Shown: piece after piece, positions 52,353 through 56,987 of the stretch
Numbering within the stretch: position 1 is the stretch's first letter
How the letters are laid out: every line of letters starts with the position of its first letter
Source: Sphingopyxis sp.
GTDB lineage: Bacteria > Pseudomonadota > Alphaproteobacteria > Sphingomonadales > Sphingomonadaceae
Direction: 5' to 3'
DNA length: 56,987 bases
Assembly (NCBI RefSeq): GCF_016463645.1
Contig: NZ_JAEMQX010000012.1
Span: forward strand, 1-56,987
The notes under the pieces: generated by a model
Database searches by the model: none
What the model was told of the DNA's origin: nothing
Seen by the model: the letters and a program-made list of their open reading frames with translations, nothing else
Position numbers and translations under genes: made by a program

Positions 52353-53605
52353 CCGACACTCCGCATGTCCATCATTATGGCGGCGACCTGTTCGAAGGTT
52401 ATCCGGTCGATACCGCCAATACGGCGGGCGACCAGGCGGTCACCAATTACACGATCAACTTCGGCCCGCAGCACCCGGCGGCGCACGGCGTGCTGCGCAT
52501 GGTGATGGAGCTCGACGGCGAGATCATCGAGCGCGTCGATCCGCACGTCGGACTGCTGCATCGCGGCACCGAGAAGCTGATCGAATACAAGACCTATCTG
52601 CAGGCTTTGCCCTATTTCGACCGGCTCGACTATTGTTCGCCGCTCGGCATGGAGCATAGCTATGTCCTCGCGATCGAGAAGCTGCTCGACCTCGAGGTGC
52701 CGGCGCGCGCGCAATATCTGCGCACGATGTTCGCCGAGCTGACGCGCATCTGCAATCACATGCTCAACATCGGGTCGCACGTCATGGACGTCGGCGCGAT
52801 GACCCCGAACCTCTGGGTGTTCGAGCTGCGTGAGGATTGCCTCAATTTCTTCGAGCGCGCCTCGGGCGCGCGCATGCACAGCGCGTACTTCCGTCCGGGC
52901 GGCGTCCATCAGGATGTTCCCGAACGCCTGCTCTACGACATCGGCGAATGGGTCGAAAAGCGCCTGCCGAAGCTGTTCGGCGACGCGATGAGCCTTGTCA
53001 TCGACAACCGCATCTTCAAGCAGCGCAACGTCGACATCGCGACGGTGTCGAAGGAAGACGCGCTGGCGTGGGGTTTCTCGGGCCCGATGATCCGCGGCAG
53101 CGGCATTGCGTGGGATCTGCGCAAGTCGCAGCCCTATGACGCCTATGCGGCGATGGAGTTCGACATTCCCGTCGGCACGCGCGGCGATTGCTACGACCGC
53201 TTCATGGTCCGCGTGCAGGAAGTCTATCAGTCGGCACGCATCATCAAGCAGTGTCTCAACGACATGCCGTCGGGCCCGATCGCGAGCCTTGACCGCAAGG
53301 TCGTCCCGCCCAAGCGCGGCGAGATGAAGCAGTCGATGGAATCGCTGATCCATCACTTCAAGCTCTACACCGAGGGCTTCCACGTTCCCGCGGGCGAGGT
53401 TTATGTGGCGACCGAAAGCCCCAAGGGCGAATTCGGCGTCTATCTGGTCAGCGACGGCACCAACAAACCGTACCGCTGCAAGATCCGTCCGACCGCGTTT
53501 TCGCACCTGCAGGCGATGGACATGATGTCGAAGGGGCACATGCTCGCCGACACCACTGCAATTATCGGCGCGATCGACGTCGTGTTCGGGGAGTGTGACC
53601 GGTGA
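52349..53605 (+). CDS. nuoD: NADH-quinone oxidoreductase subunit D
   Basis: 418 residues, the 49-kDa quinone-site subunit. [77 protein letters not shown] and the end [22 protein letters not shown] are all intact. An ATG overlapping the nuoC stop is used. Its stop overlaps the start of the next small gene. Confidence 0.97.
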   Translation: MTDTPHVHHYGGDLFEGYPVDTANTAGDQAVTNYTINFGPQHPAAHGVLRMVMELDGEIIERVDPHVGLLHRGTEKLIEYKTYLQALPYFDRLDYCSPLGMEHSYVLAIEKLLDLEVPARAQYLRTMFAELTRICNHMLNIGSHVMDVGAMTPNLWVFELREDCLNFFERASGARMHSAYFRPGGVHQDVPERLLYDIGEWVEKRLPKLFGDAMSLVIDNRIFKQRNVDIATVSKEDALAWGFSGPMIRGSGIAWDLRKSQPYDAYAAMEFDIPVGTRGDCYDRFMVRVQEVYQSARIIKQCLNDMPSGPIASLDRKVVPPKRGEMKQSMESLIHHFKLYTEGFHVPAGEVYVATESPKGEFGVYLVSDGTNKPYRCKIRPTAFSHLQAMDMMSKGHMLADTTAIIGAIDVVFGECDR

Positions 53606-53787
53606 CCGGCTTCAAGTCTCGGAGCAGCTCCTGGATGCTCATTGGCATGGGCGTTTTTGTTGCGGGCCGGCTGCTGGAAAATGCCAATCAGAGCGCCGGC
53701 GACATCGTGTCCGCCTTTGGCGCCGCCGTATCTGTCGTGTTCGCCACATTGGCGTTGCGCGATCATTGGAAGTTAAGTCATGGCTGA
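53602..53787 (+). CDS. Small membrane protein between nuoD and nuoE
   Basis: 61 residues from a GTG overlapping the nuoD stop (GTGA): [20 protein letters not shown], then a second hydrophobic run [18 protein letters not shown]. Two membrane segments are possible. Its end overlaps the nuoE start by eight bases. This tight packing supports a real, translated gene. It is not a canonical complex I subunit, and I do not recognise a family. Confidence 0.72.
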   Translation: MTGFKSRSSSWMLIGMGVFVAGRLLENANQSAGDIVSAFGAAVSVVFATLALRDHWKLSHG

Positions 53788-54448
53788 CGCACCCCAAATC
53801 CCCGATGAAGCCGAAACCCGCGCGCGCTGGGGCGCTTTTGCGTGGACGGCCGAAAATGCCGAGAAGGCGAAGCAGGTCATCGCGCGCTATCCCGCGGGGC
53901 GCCAGCGCTCGGCGGTGATGCCGCTGCTCGACCTCGCGCAGCGCCAGGTCGGCGCCGAGACGCAGACGCAGGGCTGGCTGCCCGTGCCGGTGATCGAATA
54001 TGTCGCGGCGCAGCTCGATATGCCGTTCATCCGCGCCTATGAGGTTGCGACCTTCTACACGATGTACAATCTCGTCCCCGTCGGCCGCTATCATGTGCAG
54101 GTCTGCGGCACGACGCCGTGCCTGCTGCGCGGGTCGGACGATGTGATGGCGGCTTGCAAGAACCGCGGGATGGTGAAGGGCAAGACCACGCCCGACGGGC
54201 TGTTCACGCTGACCGAGGTCGAGTGCATGGGCACCTGCACCAACGCGCCGATGGTCCAGATCAACGACGATAACTACGAAGACCTCGACTACGACAGCAC
54301 GGTCCGCCTGCTCGACGATCTCGCCGCGGGCAAGACGCCAAAAGCGGGCACCCAGAACCCCAAGCGTCACACGAGCGAGCCCGAAGGCGGCCCGACGACG
54401 CTGAAGGAAATGGTCAAGGCCAACCATGACTATCGGAAGGACTGGTAA
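53780..54448 (+). CDS. nuoE: NADH-quinone oxidoreductase subunit E
   Basis: 222 residues. The 2Fe-2S (N1a) ligands are in VCGTTPCLLRG and ECMGTCTNAPMVQINDDNYE. The N-terminal part has YPAGRQRSAVMPLLDLAQRQ and VAAQLDMPFIRAYEVATFYT MYN, as usual. A C-terminal extension (TPKAGTQNPKRHTSEPEGGP) precedes MVKANHDYRKDW. The TAA shares a base with the next small gene (TAATG). Confidence 0.96.
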   Translation: MADAPQIPDEAETRARWGAFAWTAENAEKAKQVIARYPAGRQRSAVMPLLDLAQRQVGAETQTQGWLPVPVIEYVAAQLDMPFIRAYEVATFYTMYNLVPVGRYHVQVCGTTPCLLRGSDDVMAACKNRGMVKGKTTPDGLFTLTEVECMGTCTNAPMVQINDDNYEDLDYDSTVRLLDDLAAGKTPKAGTQNPKRHTSEPEGGPTTLKEMVKANHDYRKDW

Positions 54449-54546
54449 TGGCGGTCTGGATCGCACTGGGCTCCGCCTTCATGGGGGTCGCCGTCATATT
54501 CATCGCTACGGCCGCTGCGCGTCGTGGCAAAGACAAGAGTGAGTGA
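54448..54546 (+). CDS. 32-residue membrane microprotein in nuo operon
   Basis: From the ATG in TAATG at the nuoE stop the frame encodes [20 protein letters not shown] and then a charged tail ARRGKDKSE, a single-pass membrane protein with positive-inside C-terminus. It ends nine bases before the nuoF ATG at 54555. Start-stop coupling at both ends suggests that it is translated. No known family. Confidence 0.6.
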   Translation: MAVWIALGSAFMGVAVIFIATAAARRGKDKSE

Positions 54547-54554
54547 GGCCAGCC

Positions 54555-55840
<1,286 letters not shown>

Positions 55841-55844
<4 letters not shown>

Positions 55845-56605
55845 TTCACGCGCAGCCCGAAATCGCCCGGCAGATATTGAGCATATCGGCCGCATCGCTT
55901 TTCTGCCTTGCGCCGGTGGGTGCCCAGGCGCAGCTGGAGCCGACCACCCAGCTTGGGTCACGTATACCCGTAAAGCCCGAGGCGATGGATCCGGTCCGCG
56001 CCGGGGTGGTCAAAAAGGGGTTCGCGCGCTGCCTCTACGAAAGGAATAGCGCCAAAGCACCGATACTGCTTGAAAATAGCGACCCCATGTCACTGGACTA
56101 CAGCAAGGTCGAAATGCCGGACGACAATATCGGCAAGTATCTGGGCATGGCAAACTGTCTGGGTGACCAGGCTGACGGCACGCAGTCGGCAATCGGTTTC
56201 CGCTTTTCGCCGTCCCAGTTGCGGGCCATGCTGCAGGAAGAATCCTATCTTGCCGCAAACAGGAAAGCGCCGACACTTCCCTCAGGGAGCGAAGAGCTTG
56301 TCCAACGCGACTATGTCTCGCAGGGCGACAAGCTACATACTGCCCGGAGTTTGGGCGCCTTCGCTGATTGCCTGACATTCAGGGATACGCGCAATGCCGA
56401 TGCGATCCTGCGCACCACGCCCGGGAGCAAGAACGAGATGGCCGCCGCAACGGCGCTCGCACCGGCGCTCGGAGCCTGTTTGACGGAGGGGCAGTCGCTT
56501 TCCCTGACCCCGTCCAGCATTCGCGGTTTTGTCGCCGACGGCTTGTGGAATCGCTACGTCCGCAACGCCAAGCCGACGGCCGTTGAAGTAAATGAGAAAC
56601 CCTGA
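55841..56605 (+). CDS. Exported hypothetical protein between nuoF and nuoG
   Basis: 254 residues from a GTG overlapping the nuoF stop (GTGA). A signal peptide ([20 protein letters not shown]) is followed by a soluble domain with several Cys ([47 protein letters not shown]), regularly spaced as in two repeated units; disulphides are possible. The fold is unknown. Base composition is a little less GC-rich than nuoF. Its stop overlaps the nuoG ATG (TGATG), so it sits inside the operon. Probably an insertion of a lineage-specific gene. Confidence 0.8.
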
Positions 56606-56987
56606 TGCCTAAAGTAACCGTAGATGGCGTAGAACTCGACGTCCCGCAGGGCGCGACCGTTTTGCAGGCGTGCGAGATGGCGGGGAAGGAAATTCCGCGC
56701 TTCTGCTACCATGAGCGTCTGTCGATCGCCGGCAATTGCCGCATGTGTCTTGTCGAAGTTTCGCCGGGACCGCCGAAACCGCAGGCGTCGTGCGCGCTGC
56801 CAACCGCCGAGGGGCAGGTGATCAGGACCGACAGCCCGATGGTGAAGAAGGCGCGCGAAGGGGTGATGGAGTTCCTGCTCATCAACCACCCGCTCGACTG
56901 CCCGATCTGCGACCAGGGCGGCGAATGCGACCTGCAGGACCAGTCGGTCGCCTATGGCCGCGGCGCGACGCGCTATGACGAGAACAA
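56605..56987 (+). CDS. nuoG: NADH-quinone oxidoreductase subunit G (5' part)
   Basis: The first 127 codons are in the window, then the sequence ends. [20 protein letters not shown], the 2Fe-2S (N1b) ligands in [20 protein letters not shown] and later the 4Fe-4S site beginning [20 protein letters not shown] fit the N-terminal part of NuoG. Start at the ATG overlapping the previous stop. Confidence 0.96.
   Translation, partial: MPKVTVDGVELDVPQGATVLQACEMAGKEIPRFCYHERLSIAGNCRMCLVEVSPGPPKPQASCALPTAEGQVIRTDSPMVKKAREGVMEFLLINHPLDCPICDQGGECDLQDQSVAYGRGATRYDEN

Overview
The window is GC-rich chromosomal DNA of an alphaproteobacterium. Gene content and order (zapA / 6S RNA / 5-FCL cluster, CpdR beside N-formylglutamate amidohydrolase, tkt-gap-pgk-fba-thiE, nuo operon, TonB-dependent receptors, trb cluster with trbK-alt and DUF2274) suggest a member of the Sphingomonadaceae, perhaps Sphingopyxis-like. 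This assignment is inference from gene content, not from a database search.

Layout. (1) 1-10.97 kb is the end of an integrative and conjugative element. It holds a cut-off unknown gene and a membrane-anchored LuxR-type regulator on the minus strand, then a tightly overlapping mating-pair-formation operon trbBCDEJ-trbK(alt)-LFGI with a DUF2274 gene, then an AlpA/excisionase-like gene. An AT-rich stretch follows, and at about 10958-10974 lies a fragment that looks like the 3' end of a tRNA-Ser gene, the likely attachment site. (2) 11.1-18.7 kb is an iron-acquisition island with two Fur-box-like sites. It encodes PepSY, DUF2271, DUF4198 and ApbE proteins (a probable flavin-based reductase set), a PiuC-type oxygenase, a Fiu-type siderophore receptor and a TonB protein. 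(3) 18.6-27.6 kb is housekeeping: alpha/beta hydrolase, an unusual SDR, tRNA-Val, CpdR, N-formylglutamate amidohydrolase, tRNA-Pro, a short RadC-like protein, thymidylate synthase, and the branched-chain 2-oxoacid dehydrogenase E1a-E1b-E2 operon.

(4) 27.6-35.4 kb is the most unusual part: a minus-strand operon of three small secreted DUF11-like proteins followed by a 1695-residue protein. The large protein has a signal peptide, DUF11-like and SdrD/carboxypeptidase-regulatory-like domains, and a long beta-rich C-terminal half that looks like an outer-membrane barrel. The four proteins share an N-terminal ITNTA-type motif, and the three small ones share a C-terminal FR-containing strand. I read it as an undescribed cell-surface or export system.

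(5) 35.6-38.7 kb: AI-2E transporter, tRNA-Asp, DUF2842, 5-formyl-THF cyclo-ligase, 6S RNA, ZapA and a ZauP-like coiled-coil protein. (6) 38.8-49.7 kb: central carbon metabolism (tkt, gap, pgk, class I aldolase), an O-methyltransferase, a lipoprotein, thiE, an OPT transporter, EF-P and an inositol-monophosphatase family protein. (7) 49.8-57.0 kb: a YbjN protein, then the nuoABCDEFG operon (nuoG cut by the window edge), which carries three non-Nuo reading frames between its subunit genes and a nuoC with a long basic Lys/Ala/Pro tail. REP-like palindromes occur at about 14.2, 44.7 and 49.7 kb.
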